Source: Colocasia esculenta (taxonomy: Eukaryota; Streptophyta; Magnoliopsida; Alismatales; Araceae). From it: 64,000 nucleotides of DNA. Of the stretch, positions 22,565 to 35,850 are shown piece after piece. A program made the position numbers and the translations under genes. The DNA lies in assembly GCA_014218235.1 (NCBI GenBank), contig CM024764.1, forward strand, positions 67,183,184 through 67,247,183, written 5' to 3'. Each line of letters opens with the position of its first letter. Position 1 is the first letter of the stretch. The notes under the pieces are model-generated. The model was given only the letters and a program-made list of their open reading frames with translations. It was not told the DNA's origin and made no database searches.

Positions 22565-25171
22565 ATGGCCATTTCGGGCGATTCGGGTGAGGGGCCTTCT
22601 GTTCCCCTGCACCCCGATTCTGTTGCCGGCACCCTGAGCTCGGGTGGCCCGCTTCCTCCTCTAGTCCCATCGGAGGACCTTCGCAGCCCAGTCGCGCCCT
22701 TTGTTTTCCATTCCAATAAACCTCTAGACACTTCTCCAGAGCCTCCTGTAAATATCAAATTTAATTTAAGTCCAGGGGTAGATCCTTGCAAGTCCCTGTC
22801 CCCGTCTAGGAAGAAGAAGGGTAGTGGCATACCCCGTAGATATCTGTTAGACTTAGTGCATAGGTGTGGCGCTCATCTAGCTGTCGAAGAGTTCGTCCAG
22901 GAGGCAGTGGTTCTAAACATAGGGGATCTGTATTTAGAGGAAGGGCTAGACGATGAACTTGGAGTATACGAGATTCTAGCCGAAGATGACCCATCAGATG
23001 AAGGGGATTGTGAGATGGAGGATGCTGCCGAGATGTATGCAAGTGGCATGAGGAAATTCGATGAACCTACCTCGGCAGTAGATAAACCCACCAAAGAGGT
23101 AAACGTGGGAACGAAAGAAGACCCCAGGCTCCTAACCATAGCCTCTAATCTCCCTCCCGAAGAAGAAGAAGAGCTCATAGAGATGTTAAGGGAGTTCAAG
23201 GATTCATTTGCCTAGTCCTACGACGATATGTCTGGCATTGACCCCAACTTGGTAGAGCATAGGCTGATCTTGAAGCCAGGGGCAGTTGCCGTTAAACAAA
23301 AGCTAAGAAGATTCCTCCCCCACATAGCTTTGAAAATGAAAGAGGAGATTGATAAACTACACAAAGCCAAGTTCATTCGTGTAGTCCTCTATCCTTTGTG
23401 GGTGGCGAACATTGTCCCGGTGATGAAGAAGGACGGAAGAGTGCGTATCTGCATAGACTTCCGGGACTTGAATAAGGCATGTCCAAAAAATGATTTCCCG
23501 CTACCTCATTTGGATGTTTTGATTGATAATACAACAGGGTTCAAAACTCTATCATTCATGGATGGGTATTCCGGCTACAATTAGATTCGTCTAGCCCCGG
23601 AGGATCAAGAGAAGACCTCCTTCACCACCCCATGGGGAACATATTGCTACGTGGTCATGCCACTTGGACAAAAGAACGCCGGCGCCACTTATCAAAGAGC
23701 AATGTTAGCTATCTTCCACGACATGATACATATCGATGTTGAGGTTTACGTGGATGATATCGTGGTGAAGTCTCGAACCCGAAGCGAACATTCCTCCGTG
23801 CTTGCCAAAGTGTTCCGTCGCGCGCAGGAATATCAATTGAAGATGAATCAAAAAAAGTGCGTGTTTGGGGTTTCCTCAGGAAAATTGCTGGGCTTCATAG
23901 TTAGTAAACAGGGGATCCAGATAGACCCGCACAAGGCCAAGGCAATCAATGAGATGCCTCCTCCTAAGAACATATCTGAACTTCGAGGTTTGATTGGTCG
24001 ACTGCAGTTCATAAGGAGATTCGTATCTCAGCACTCTCAAAGGTGCCGGCCCTTCTACGAACTGTTGAGAGGAGGAGTCAATTTTGAATGGAACGATAAG
24101 TGCCAAGAGGTCTTCGATGAGCTCAAGAGTTATCTTATGAATCCGTCCGTGCTTCAGGCACCTATCCCTGGGAAACCCTTAATCTTATATCTGTCAACAA
24201 TTGAGGACTCCCTAGGAGCTGTCCTTGCTCAGCATGACGAATCTGACAAAGAAAGGGCAGTCTACTACCTATCTAGGCTCTTCAATCCTACCGAGCTCAA
24301 ACTCACCACAATGGAGAAAACCTGTGCAGCGCTAGTCTGGGTAGTGCAGAAATTGATGCACTACTTCCTAGCTCATAAGGTGAGTTTGATTTCTAGAATG
24401 GACCCTATTAGGTATCTCCTGGAAAAGCCAGTCCTCGCCGACAGATTGGCACGCTGGCAGAGTTTCCTCTCTCAGTTTGATATCTCCTTTATTGTTCAGA
24501 AAGCCATAAAGAGGTATGCCATTGCTGAGCACCTTGCTCACCTCCCTCTTCCTCATAGTGATATGGTTCAAGAGGAATTCCCCGATGAAAACCTATCACT
24601 TGTCTCTCATGACCCCTTCTGGTCACTCCACTTCGATGGAGCTCTCAATTCTAGGGGACGGGGCATAGGTGTTGTCTTGCTCACCCCAGAAGGGGTCACC
24701 ATTCCTTTGGCTTATCAACTCCAGTTCTACGCCACCAACAACATCTCCGAGTATGAGGCTCTCCTAGCCGGTCTTAAGCTTGCCTACCTCCTAGGCGTAC
24801 GTCACCTCAAGATCATAGGAGATTCTCAACTCGTCCTTTGGCAAGTTCTTTCTACCTATCGCACTCGTGACCCTAAGCTCAAGCCTTATCAAGATCTAGT
24901 CACGCTCCTGGCCAAGCAATTCTGTCAACTTATCTACATCCATACTCCTCGCTCTCAGAACATTCTGGCCGATGCTCTGGCATTGTTAGCTTCGTCTCTC
25001 TCCTTCCCTCTCAGCCGTAGTGCTGAGACTATCACTATTCAAAGGTTAGAAGCTCCCTCCACTCAGGATCCTTGGTTCTTGAACCTTAGGAGCTCTCTAG
25101 TTCTGAAGGCAGAGAAGAAGGAGGCAAAGGAGTTATTTCTGGTGAGACGGTACCCTCCTAGAAGAAGCTGA
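22565..25171 (+). pseudogene. Tat/Ogre pol: RT, RNase H and second RNase H
   Basis: A single frame with only two in-frame stops (23213 TAG, 23582 TAG). An acidic pre-RT region ends in a stretch rich in Glu near 23165. RT motifs follow: VRICIDFRDLNKACPK near 23445, and the catalytic YVDD at 23747-23758. RNase H (about 24160-24560) copies the LILYLS...VYYLSR order. A second, archaeal-type RNase H, typical of the Tat clade, follows from about 24620 with LHFDGALN, ISEYEALLAGL and GDSQLV. The frame ends at 25171, where an indel separates it from integrase. It would copy element RNA into DNA in virus-like particles. The length and domain order are normal; only point lesions spoil it. Confidence 0.95.
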
Positions 25172-25202
25172 AGCAGAGGATAGGCGAGCTATTCGTAGAG
25201 CG

Positions 25203-26375
25203 GTGCTAAAATACACCCTCATTGGTGATGTGCTTTACAGACGCGCTCTAAATGGAATGCTCCTTAGATGTGTAATAGATAATGAGGCTTGGAAGGTGGT
25301 GGAAGGATCCCACTCCAGTGAATGTGGAGGGCATGTGAATGGTCAGATGTTGGCCAAAAAGATTCTTAGGCAGGGCTACTACTGGCCAACCTTAGAAGAA
25401 GACTGTGCCGCCTACGTTCGTAGGTGTGTCAAATGCCAAATCCATGCCGATAAAATCCATGCTCCGTCCTCCTCTCTACATCCACTATCTTCTCCTTGGC
25501 CTTTCTCCATGTGGGCCTTTGATATCATCGGGCCTCTTGGTGATCCTAATGCTCAGATAAAACAAAAATCCTTCATCCTCACTGCTACTGAGTATTTCAC
25601 CAAGTGGGCCGAAGCAGAAGCATTTGCAAAAATCAAAGGTTCGACCGTATGTAGATTCATCATGAAGAATATCATTGCGCAGTTTGGAGTACCAGGCAGC
25701 CTCGTCACCGACAATGGACCCCAGTTCATATCCTAAGACCTCCAAGACCTATGTAAGAGATTCAATATTTCCTTGCATCATTCATCTCCGTATTATCCAC
25801 AGGGCAACGGCCAGGCCGAAGCCACAAACAAAACACTTTTAAAAATTCTAAAGAAAACTTTTGAGTCTAATAAATTCGTTGATTGGCCAGAAAAGCTAAT
25901 TGAGGCTATGTGGGCCTACCGCACCTCCATCTGCACGCCCACCGGGCAAACTCCTTTCTCACTTACATATGGAATGGAAGCGGTATGTCCAAATGAAATC
26001 CTCATCCCTTCGCTGAGAATTCAGTTAGACAAGGAACTTAATCCCGATGAACATCGGGAGGCATTGCTTACACAACTAGAACTCTTAGACGAACGGCGCC
26101 TAGCTGCAGCCGATCATGCGCTTTCATATCAAAATAGACTCTCAAGATCTTTTCAAAAGAAAGCGATTGAGCGCAAATTTCAAGAAGGAGACATGGTTTT
26201 GAAGCATATTTTCATAAAACCTGGAGGTCCAACGTCCAAATTGTCAGCAAACTGGGAAGGACCGTACGTCGTTAAGGAAGTACACCCGGGGAACGCGTAT
26301 AGGCTAGTTAATGCCGATGGCGATGAACTCTCTCACCCATGGAATGGATTATATCTTAAAAGATTCTACCCCTAA
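25203..26375 (+). pseudogene. Tat/Ogre integrase
   Basis: The frame continues pol in another phase after a shift at about 25172-25202. The zinc-binding H-H-C-C motif lies at about 25309-25440. Catalytic residues are present: Asp in WAFDIIG (about 25530), Asp in TDNGPQF (about 25710) and Glu in GNGQAEATNK (about 25815). A C-terminal GPY-like part (WEGPYVVKEV near 26260) follows. There is one in-frame TAA at 25734. It ends at a natural-looking stop at 26373. The enzyme would insert the cDNA; all three DDE residues are kept, so the loss of function seems recent. Confidence 0.94.
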
Positions 26376-26503
26376 TAAACAGTCTGTTGATAACAACACC
26401 GATTGATAGGTAGCCATTTGCCAAGTGTCTCACTCCCCTCTCCTACTGGCAGAATAACATTTATGCTCAACCACGCACTCAACACGGTGACTTGAGGTCA
26501 TTT

Positions 26504-29500
26504 GTGACGGCCCTCATTATACCGGTACGGTTATACCAACCCACGTCGGTATAGCAAGCGCTGCCACAGTGGGACATTTACCCAAACGATACGTACAGCT
26601 GAGATACACGTGAATATACAACAGAGTAGCGGAAGTAAAAGACATCTGTCTTCATTCATTCATCATCCACATTAAACATACATGCAATTCGCAATTAACA
26701 TAAAAGGGACTAAAGTTCACATAATTTAAATTGCTGAAATTAAATACAAATTGTCCACATTTACACATCCTTTTCATAATACTCTAGTACAATGTTCAAA
26801 TTACATACTTATGAAATACACAAATCACAAGAAACTCCAAAGCTAGCTAATCTCCGCGCTCGGAGTCCGTCTCCACCGTCTCCTCCAACGGTGCCGTGTC
26901 ACCAACTATACCTGTACGCCGAAGCAAGGAGTGAGTCCAAGGACTCAGCAAGCAACACTACTCATGATATACACGTACAAGTCCTAGTGGTTTCTACATG
27001 CACATTTACAATTAGCAACACATAGCATGCTAGCCAATTCAAGTTTCAACCTATCATGAAAGTTTTACAATTTCATACATAAATCATGCTTTCAGATTTC
27101 TAAAATAAAATTCACCTATCATATGCTCTCTATTCAATTTACTCATGAAACTTTAATCTTTAAAGAGCTAAAACATGAGAGCCATCAACATGAACGTTAT
27201 GCATACATGAAAGGGACACACAACTAGCATGGATTTTACATATTTTTAAACACATACATCAACCTTTTCACATGCTTTAGGTTGCTGATTTCATATGGTT
27301 TCATGGCTGAAAACCTATACATGAGAGCTACATTATTGCATAAAACATATCATGTGATCAAACAATCATGCTATCTTGCACCCGTTTTCACCAATTATCC
27401 CTAACATGAATTCTAGACATCCTTGCACATAATAACATGATGATAATAACATAAATTCACTGATTTCACATGATTTCAGATTTGTCTCACATGGGTTTCA
27501 ATAACGTATTTTCACATTTTTAGTTCCACATTCTCTTTACACAAGTTTCCTCTTTCACATGGTTCACTTTACACATACACATTCACATTGTCACTTACAC
27601 ATTTACACATGAACACATACACATTACACATTTCACATTACACATTTTAGGTGCCGTGACACATAGTCCAAACCACCAAAGAAGGACATATACACATCAC
27701 ATTAGACATAGACGCCATCTAGGCATTCCAATGGCGACTCTTGGACTGCGCAGACCGGGAGAACAAGTCTCCACCCTAACTAGTGGTACTTGTCCACCTC
27801 CAGGATTTCCCCCCTAATGCCCTTAGGGTCACTTGACACACTGAACTTTCTCAGGGGGACTTTTCCCTGATACAGCTCCACTGCCCTCTACGGAAGCAGT
27901 GTCACATTGGCACAGTTACACATTTACACATTTACCGTTTTACACATGGTTTTACATTTTACACTTTTCATCACATTCACTTTCTCACTCACATGAATAT
28001 CTCTGTTTTTCCTAACATGGTACTATAGAATTTCAAGAGTTTCACACACAGTAAACACACTAATTATGTTGGTTTTAGACCATAACTAATCACATTACGA
28101 TAATACACGTAGATTATCACATTTCACATGAAAATACATAACTTCTTATTTACTGGTCCAAATGACCTGAAATTTTAACCACATGCTGTTTTCGGGTTCA
28201 AGATTATACCCTCAATTTTTCAGATTTGTCTGAGCTAAATGAAATTTACAGTAAATAAAACACCTATTTAGCATGCCATTCACAATTTAATTTAACATGG
28301 GGTTTAACACACCTTGCAATTTGCCACTTACTGTTTAAACAAAGGTTACTGATATATGCATGATTTGAGAATACCAGATTACCCTAAATCATACACCTAT
28401 AGATTAATCATCACAACCATTCTTGCATGTTTTTATTTTACCGAGCCGGATTGATTAGCAAATTACATAAGCATGGATAATTTACCAAAATTGCAAACAC
28501 ATATACCGACCCACTACTCTTCATGATCAGACCAAAACCAAGGCATTCAACTAATCCTAATCATGAAACATGGATTTGCAAGATCTTCAACAATTCATGC
28601 TCACAAGTTTAAGGGATACCATTCCCCTATTCACCATCACACCCCACATTCATCCACACACCACAATTAGAAATATACATAGGGATAAGGTTTACCATAT
28701 CCTCATCACGGAAACCATATCGAAATTATTATAAAGGAAGGGCAGAACGGTTCACTGTTCTATCCAGAAGAACTTGGCGGCAGTCTCTGGCCGCTGACTC
28801 AGAGTCAGCGGTATGGCCGATGGACGCCAAGCATGATCTGGGCGTCCACGGACCTTGCCGTCAAGCCAGGTCTGTGCAGAAACACAGACCCGAGCTCTCA
28901 AACTTGGGTGAATGGGAGGGTCTAGGACTCGAGGAAAAATCCATAAAAATAGCAAAACCGACCTAGACTCATACGGGAACACCATGGATAGGTCACTTGC
29001 CTTTAGAAAATTGCTACAAAGGACCTAGGGCTTGGAGAAGCTCTCCTTGGGTAGTCCCAAGAAGTTGTAGGATGGCCTCCAAGATCACCTTCCTCCGGGT
29101 TCTTGGATGATCTCCACAGCAAGGGGGTGACGGGGAAGCCTCCTCCTTTGCTCCAGCTACCTCCTTGAAGCAGTGGAACGCCGGATCAAGCTTCAGGGGG
29201 GTCGGATTGGTGGGTGCTAAGAGGGGTTTTTCTCACAGACTTTCTCTAGGGTTTTCTTTCTCTTTTCTCCTCTTGCAAAGGTCAAGAGAGGAGGGGGAGA
29301 GCCATTTCGGGTTCAGACATAAGGAGGGTCTCTCTCCCACTCACCATGCTGATTTGACAGCCTTCAGAGCCGTTGGGGACATCCCCCAATGGTTGGCTTG
29401 CCTTGTTTCAGAAGTTTGCAGCTCTGCTGCGCATGCAGGCCAGAGAGATTGGCGTCCATATCGCTGGACGCCGGTATTAGTGTTGGCGTCCATGTCTGGA

Positions 29501-29784
29501 CGCTGACACCAGCTAAACGGCCTGGGGTTGACGCCAAGATGGCCTTCGGCCAGAACTCTAAAATACGCAAAAAACCATGCATACCATGCGTATATACATG
29601 CAATATGTATATGGTATTATATCCATACAATCACCATGCAATACATACATTATTTATATTTAATATAAACACATGCACACGTAATTATACTAATTAATGC
29701 GTACGTAAATATGTACATACATGCACAAGCACAATTATACACACACAAATACAAATAATGCGACGGAAATTCGAGGGCCTTACA
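26504..29784 (-). mobile_element. Solo LTR of a Gypsy-type element (TSD tcatt)
   Basis: In minus orientation it runs TGTAAGGCCCTCG... to ...GAGGGCCGTCACA. Both sides are flanked by tcatt (26499-26503 and 29785-29789), a perfect 5-bp target duplication. The interior has no PBS, PPT or coding domain, so it is one 3.28-kb LTR left after LTR-LTR recombination. Long acacatt-rich low-complexity DNA fills 27540-27980. The termini resemble chromovirus (Tekay-like) LTRs; the lineage is inference. It lies in the 3' noncoding part of the Tat element, 130 bp after the integrase stop. Confidence 0.9.
28791..28811. promoter_or_regulatory. Perfect palindrome centred on TGACTCA
   Basis: ccgctgactc-a-gagtcagcgg has 10-bp perfect arms around one base. 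The centre TGACTCA is the classic GCN4/bZIP site. It lies within the solo LTR. Binding is speculative. Confidence 0.4.
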
Positions 29785-31066
29785 TCATTTCCCCTTCATG
29801 TATGATGTTCCCGCTTAGCCCTCGTTCAGGGAAGCAAGGGTCAATTCTTTCCCTACTCGGACAAGGTCTAGGGGCAAGGGGGAGGCTAGCTTGTAGACGT
29901 GCAACAGTGTAAACCATGTGTTTGAAGTCTCAAAGAGGGACGGGCAGTTCTAAGAGAAAAAAAAATATATAGCACAAAAAAAATAATAAAGGGATGAAAT
30001 GATAAAATGTAGGGGCATGTTAAAGAGTGGCAGTACAGTTCCCCGCGCGACGCCCTTGAGCCTGGTCGCACGCATGCCCCAATCGAAGAAGAAAATACTG
30101 TAGCCCTAAAGTCCCTGGACAACAGATGAATCTCACATGTGACATACTCATTGCATGTTTTTACAAGCCAGTAACCCCGACCCCGAGATTAAGTCTTATC
30201 ACATTTATATTCTTCTTATCCTCCCTAAGATGACTAAAGAATCCTTACGCTTGGTCTGTGTTGGAACATTAATATCCAAGGGGCAAGAAATCTTAGCAAA
30301 CCAAAGACGAATGCACGTTGCACATAAACCTTATTCGCCAAAATGAGATGGAGGTAAGGCTCAGGGCTAATCACTTAAGATCAAGAAGTGTTGTTATCAA
30401 AATCAAAATTTCAAAAATCCAAAAAAATCAAAAGATCCTCAAAACCTAAAAAACTCAAAATTTCAAAAATCAAAAAAATCAAAAGATCCTCAAAACCCAA
30501 AAAAAAAACCAAAATTCCAAAAAAAATCAAAAGATCCCCAAAACCCCAAAAAAAAATTCAAAAGATCCTTCAAGAATCTAAAAAAAAATCAGAAATCTTT
30601 CAAAAATAAAAAAAAATGTGTGTACATATCGCTTTTCTTTAGCATGCATTATTTTCATTGCCTTTTCGCCTATTTAATAAGGCTCAGTCCCTTGACAATT
30701 ACGGAGTTAGATTTTATCATTTCAGCGCAAGGGGGCTGAGCCTAAGAATAGATTTAACTTGTTCTTCTAAGTGTGTGCAGGAACAGGCAGTTCAAAAGGG
30801 AGTACAGCGTCGCACTCAGAACTCCCTATCTCTCTCCCGTGTTTGAAACTCACCTCACACTCGTGCCAATCACAACCATTCATTTATCATAAACATTGAC
30901 ATGAAAGTAAAGCTGCACTAATTTGAACAACATGTACATAAGATAAAGGGGAGGTGGCTCACATATCTCCTCACTGTCCACCACCACTCTCCCCGGATCC
31001 CTCCTGCCTATCCGGAGGTGGTAGCATCTCGCCACCACCTCTGCCATCCTGGGCACTACCCTCACC
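29785..31066 (+). other. 3' noncoding region of the Tat element with A-rich repeat
   Basis: No gene here apart from the 3' end of the antisense gene that follows. Positions 30395-30615 are an A-rich degenerate tandem repeat of about 50 bp ('tcaaaagatcctcaaaacc' plus 'caaaatttcaaaaatc'), copied about four times. A related A/C-rich stretch is at 36187-36245. Confidence 0.7.
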
Positions 31067-33892
31067 CTAGCGGCGCCTCTCCTCCTCCTCGTTCCTCTGC
31101 CGGCTGGAGGAACCTGCTAAATACTGTCCTACGGAGGCGCCGGTCGCCCTGCTAATGCTCGCCCCACTCCGGCTCTGGCTGCGTGAACGGCCTATGTCCG
31201 TCACGATCTGCTGAAGGCTCCGCGCCACCGTCTGCTGTGCCAACAGCTCCGTGCGCAGTCGGGTGACCTCCTCCTGGTCTCCGGGCGGCCTCTGCACCCG
31301 CAGCGTCGCCAGCTCCCTCGTCATCTCCGCTACCCATGCCTCAACTGCCTCCGCCCGGATGCGCAGCTGGTCCCTCTCGCTCCGGGTAGCCTGGACCTCC
31401 CCCCGGAACTGGTCCCTCTCACCCTGTAACTCCATGGTGTGCTCCGTAGTGAGCTGCAAATCTCTCTCCTGCACATCAAGCAATCAATCAGTATCAATTA
31501 AAATGATCAAACTCAAAACCTTCAAATATACTTACCCGCTCCTCCAGGTGCCGTTGAGCCTCCTCAGCCCTCAGCACCGCCCCCGCCAGCCGGGCCTCCA
31601 GAAGCAACGGGGTACCCTCGCCCGTCCGTGAAGAGGAGGCACCGCTCGCCCTGGCACCCCTCACTTTCTCCAGCTCACTACACTGCACACAAAAGCATGT
31701 CAGTTTCCAAAATCTGTTTAAATTCGATTAAAGGCTGGAGTTGGGCGAGATACTTACCAGCTCCGCTGCCTACCTCTGTGCTGCCTCCCGATCCTGCATC
31801 GCCGAATACAATAGTGCTCGAAGCGACGCGATCTCGCCAGCTACGTCCACATGCAATATATTTTCAAATCATCAGTTCAATTCCATAATTCCTAAATTCA
31901 TTGAGCCGTGGTTTAGGAACCTTACCTGGTGTCGGGCGCTCTTGTATACCTTTCCTCCATACTTCAAGGCGTACGCTTGGAGGTAGGCATCGTCAGTGGT
32001 CACGTCTGACATGACTGCTTTGCCCTTGCGCTCCCAGTTCTCGATCTGCTCTCGCGCTTGCTCACGCCAGTCAGTAGTGTCATGGAGCCCTCGGAAACTC
32101 CGACCTAGTCGGTGGAACCGGTCCTGGACAGGGAACTCCATTGCACTCTGTCTGAGTCCCAATGAGCGCTGGCAAAGGTGCAAGTGAAGAGGTAGCACAA
32201 GGTTTAGTGCATGCAACCACACCGACCTATCGAAGTAGGGGCGGGCCTGTACTAACCAGGGCTGTCCCTCATCACCCTCCTCCAGATATGGCTGCCAAAC
32301 CACCTGCAAAAAAGGGGCAAATCTGATCAGTCATTAGGCATTTGAATCAAGCAGATAATTTATGCAAAGGGAAAGATTAAGGGTACTTACATCCAGATAG
32401 GGGTAGCTATCGATGGCCTCCTGCAAATGCTCCAACTGATCCATGAGATGGCGGGTGTCTCGGCGAGAGTCCCAGCAGCGTGCAATGGGCATGAGGCCCG
32501 GCCGTGCGAGATCCCCTCTCCCCAAGGCTGGGAAGTGTAGATAGGCCCAGACCTACAAGATGAAGAAACAAGTCAGATGGCAGTTTAAGGAAATGCAATT
32601 TAATTCCAGGAAGGGATAGAGAAGCAAGTGTACCTGAAGGAAAGGGTAGAATCCGCTAGTAGAAGTTTGCCGCTCCGAAGCGCTCAGGCCATCGTACTGG
32701 TGCGCTAGAAAGGCTGCCCCCCAAGCTTACCCCCCTACCTCACCTAAGTCCTCCAGCAAGGGCAGAAAGCAGTAGTGGACTGCGTCACCTCTCGTGGCAA
32801 ACAAAAGTCTACCAAGAAAGAGAACAAGAAAGCGGCGCAAGTCCTAGTCCGCTTGCGGCCCGGGCTCACTCGCTAACTCTCTCTGGCTGACCCTGGCTAG
32901 CCTCTCTAGGTACTCATCCTCACTCTCTCCGGCGTTCTTCCCTGCATTATACAATCCTAGACTCTCCTGTAATGCTACCCTCGGCACTAGGGAGGACCTA
33001 CGCTCTACCGGGAGGTCTAGAAGTCGCTCAGCTAACTCATGATAACAGGGATAGGTATAGCCACTCACCGGTCGCCCGTAAATTCTGAGCCCTATGACCC
33101 GGCTCACATCCTCCAGACTGGGGATCATGTGCCCCCATGGGAATACAAAGGCAGTCGCCTCCATATCCCATTTGCTCCGCAGAGCCTAGGTGAGGGCCGG
33201 ATCCACCCTCATCCTCCCCATCCTAAGGATCTCTCCAAATCCCATCTCCTCTACCCTCTCTCTCTGAAAAAGGGGGAAGGCCAGGAAGACAGCCAGTACT
33301 AGCGTCCAAGACACTCGGGCCCTCATCTCACCTTGCAGATCCATTCAGGTTAAATTAAAGTTAGGTTTCTGTGTTCGGTTTGTGTCGCGACAGCGTTAGC
33401 CGTCGCGACCTAGTCGCGGCAGCACGGGGCGCCGCGACCTTATCGCGTCCTCTTCTTAGGCCTCGATAAGGTCACGTCCATCCTAGACGTCGCGACCTGG
33501 TCGCGACGCCTCGCTCTGATGCGACATCCTGTCGCGACGGATCGGGCTGACACGATATCAGGATCAAACTGGCTGGAGCCCTCTTTGTTTAATCCTCCTT
33601 TCTTGGGCTTTTCGCCCTACATTGCGCCCTCTAGGGGCTCCGTCCTACACACTCATGCATCCATACAAGGTTTTGGGGTCGAGATACTTACTGATTTCAT
33701 CGCCTTGGCCCGTTTCTTCCGCTCCTCCTCCACGTTCACAACCGGAGCCGTCTCCTCCTCCTCCTCCTCCATCTTGACCTCGGGCACCTCCTCCTCGACC
33801 GGAGGCTCCTCCGCCCGTCGCCGAGAGCTCGGACGCCCCGCTTGGCGCTTCCTCCGCGATGAACCCTCGCCAATTTCCTTTCCTCCTTCCAT
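31067..33892 (-). pseudogene. Antisense multi-exon gene, plant mobile domain (PMD) protein
   Basis: Seven exons can be traced on the minus strand by splice signals: 33892-33692 (donor GTAAGT), about 33340-32634, 32552-32391 (donor GTAAGT), 32303-31926 (donor GTAAGG), 31840-31758, 31682-31536 and 31468-31067 (donors GTAAGT; acceptors after pyrimidine-rich tracts ending in CAG or TAG). Exon 1 is Arg/Glu-rich. Exons 2-4 give the PMD core: FPWGHMIPSLEDVSRVIGL, then FLVLFLGRLLF, then WGAAFLAHQYDGL, then VWAYLHFPAL. Exon 7 is a coiled coil with an RS-like tail. Stops at 33186, 32844, 32727 and 31770 disable it. PMD proteins are known both as host nuclear factors and as transposon passengers. It lies convergent to pol, inside the Tat element, in intron-bearing form. 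Confidence 0.8.
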
Positions 33893-34305
33893 CGTAATGG
33901 GGGTTGATTTGGGTGAGTTTGTGAGCTAGCAAGCAGGTTAGATCAATGCAAGATCGTAGGATGGGGGGAAGATTCCGAGATGAGGAGATTTAAGTGTTTG
34001 AAAACCGAAAAGGGGGGAGAAAAGAGCCGTTTGGGTTTTGAATGAGTCGGTTCTTGACGCGACGTAGCGGGCGATCGCGTTCAGGTCGCGACACTTAGGG
34101 CCGTCGCGACATTGTCGCGACACCCCGCTTGTGCGCGACATAAAGGCGACACCCCTTCCCGTCGCATCATCAACAGAGCCCATGCGTTTGCAGTAAAATT
34201 CAGTTCTATTCATTCAAATGCAAGTCATTACATGCTCTAATTCTTTCTAACAATCAAATAAATACTACAATTCTTTCCTAGCTACCATCTTGCCTACAAA
34301 TCAAA

Positions 34306-35763
34306 TCAATTGGTTCTCGCCACTGGCTGAATTTCCTTCAAAGCTTCGATATATTCTCTGATCACGTCATTGTCCTCCTCCACCTCGGCTTGAACTATGC
34401 TCATCGCGCATCCCGCCCAGTGGACGACGGCGCTACGCATATCGTGCTCGTCCTGTGCATCACCTCTTTTCCTCTCTTGGATGGGCGGGAAGTGTGAGAG
34501 GATTGGGACCACCGTGCGAGCCGCACCGCATTGAAGATAGCAACGGTCCGGATTGTAGGAAACTAATCCTTCGTTGCCCAGCAGCCTCAAGGCGAGCCCG
34601 GTGCATTGGGGGAGGTGAATTATCCGGCCATGCATGAATCGGGGGCGCATGTCAAACTCAACCACGGTCAACTTGCGGAGGTACTCGCGCCATGCTTGTA
34701 TCCCTTTCACTTGAGCCATTTTGCACCAAGCTCGAGTGCTCATATGAAGTCGCCCACCTACGTACGCCAACAGGTGGTTCAGCATCATTTTGCACTTCGT
34801 AGTCAGGTCCCCCGTCGATCGGAATTGGATGTGCATTCCCATCCATAACTCGAGGGCGATGACCGATCCATAGAAAGGACCCCCGAGCGCTGCAGAAGTC
34901 AGGCCGGCATACAGGAAACCCAAGACAGCTTGCCCAATTTTCATACCTTCATAAATGGAGTCAATAATGCTAAGGTTGCCGAAAGAGATGTCGTCGTCAG
35001 ATTCCGGAAAGAGTATGATGCCGCAAATGCATATGGCGGCTGCATTGGCGATGGCAGCATAGTTCGTGGTCTTCCGTTTGCACTGGGAGGTAATCCACTG
35101 TGAGATTGGAAGAAGGTGGATGTGCATACCGCTCGTCATGGAGTAGAGGTCAGTTTTCCTTGTGGTGATGTACTCCAAGATGCTCCAAGAGTTGATTTAC
35201 TCCACTGTGTAAGAAATTGTCGGTTCTTCACCCCTTTGATAGCATGGGAGGCCAAGCATGATCTCCAATTCCTCCAAAAGAATCGTCGCTTCAAACCGGG
35301 GAAGACGAACGTATTTGTTTGCGGATGCCACAGCTCCGTCATTGCCATGACACTTTCCCACACGTACACCATCTTGTTGTAATTCTTGGCCAGCACAAAG
35401 ACGGTGGACAGCCCCCACTCCTTCAAGTGGCCAATAGACGTAGGCGGCAATAGCTCGAGCATAGGCACTAGCTATGGCACTTTTGAGAACCGCCTTTGGC
35501 CGGGGAGGATTTGAAATAGAAGAAGAAACATGAAGAACGGAGGGGAAAAGAAGAGAAAGGAAGAGCAAAACAGGGGAAAATAGAGTATAGTGCAGAAAGT
35601 TCAGAACTTGAGAAGAAGAAACACTTACTTGGAGCTCCGGGCGCGTGTAGATGTGCCCCGGAATGGCGGAGAGTTGCTTCAGATCGGCATAGGAGTCCCT
35701 AGCAGCTTTTGGGCCAGAGTAGGGAGGAATATCCTCCTGGAACGCAGAAAGCTTCCTCTTCAT
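34306..35763 (-). pseudogene. Antisense gene, DUF7745-like protein
   Basis: Exon 1 is 35763-35629 and starts MKRKLSAFQED, with donor GTAAGT. The acceptor lies between 35500 and 35460. The second part reads VYVWESVMAMTELWHPQTN, then LEELEIMLGLP after a frame change near 35290. A long open frame of 290 codons (35178-34306) then follows with AICICGIILFPESDDD and a Tyr/Leu-rich core. This order resembles the DUF7745 family common in plant genomes and in retrotransposons; I judge that from memory. A TAA at about 35200 and the shift make it a pseudogene. Its TATA box is at 35851-35859. It is carried by the Tat element, downstream of pol and opposite to it. Confidence 0.6.
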
Positions 35764-35850
35764 GTCTGCAAAAGAGAGGGGAAAAGCTTGAATCTGGAAG
35801 AAAAGAGGAGAGAGGAGATTAGCTGCAGGATTAGCACTCCCAAACCCTCT

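Noticed and set aside
22231..22637. Pro/Ser/Arg-rich ORFs of 89-134 codons
   Set aside because: Produced by the 40-bp minisatellite; open in all three plus frames.
18366..26375. Endogenous pararetrovirus (Caulimoviridae) origin
   Set aside because: The element has two LTRs with TSD, a PBS and an integrase with a DDE triad, and no movement protein or coat-protein-like zinc knuckle of that family was seen.
28791..28811. Claiming the TGACTCA palindrome as a working regulator site
   Set aside because: Only one copy, in a solo LTR; kept as a low-confidence site, not as a finding.
31067..35763. Two host genes into which the retrotransposon inserted
   Set aside because: Both lie inside one TSD-bounded element between its integrase and 3' LTR, at the place where Tat elements carry antisense ORFs. 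A host origin before capture remains possible.
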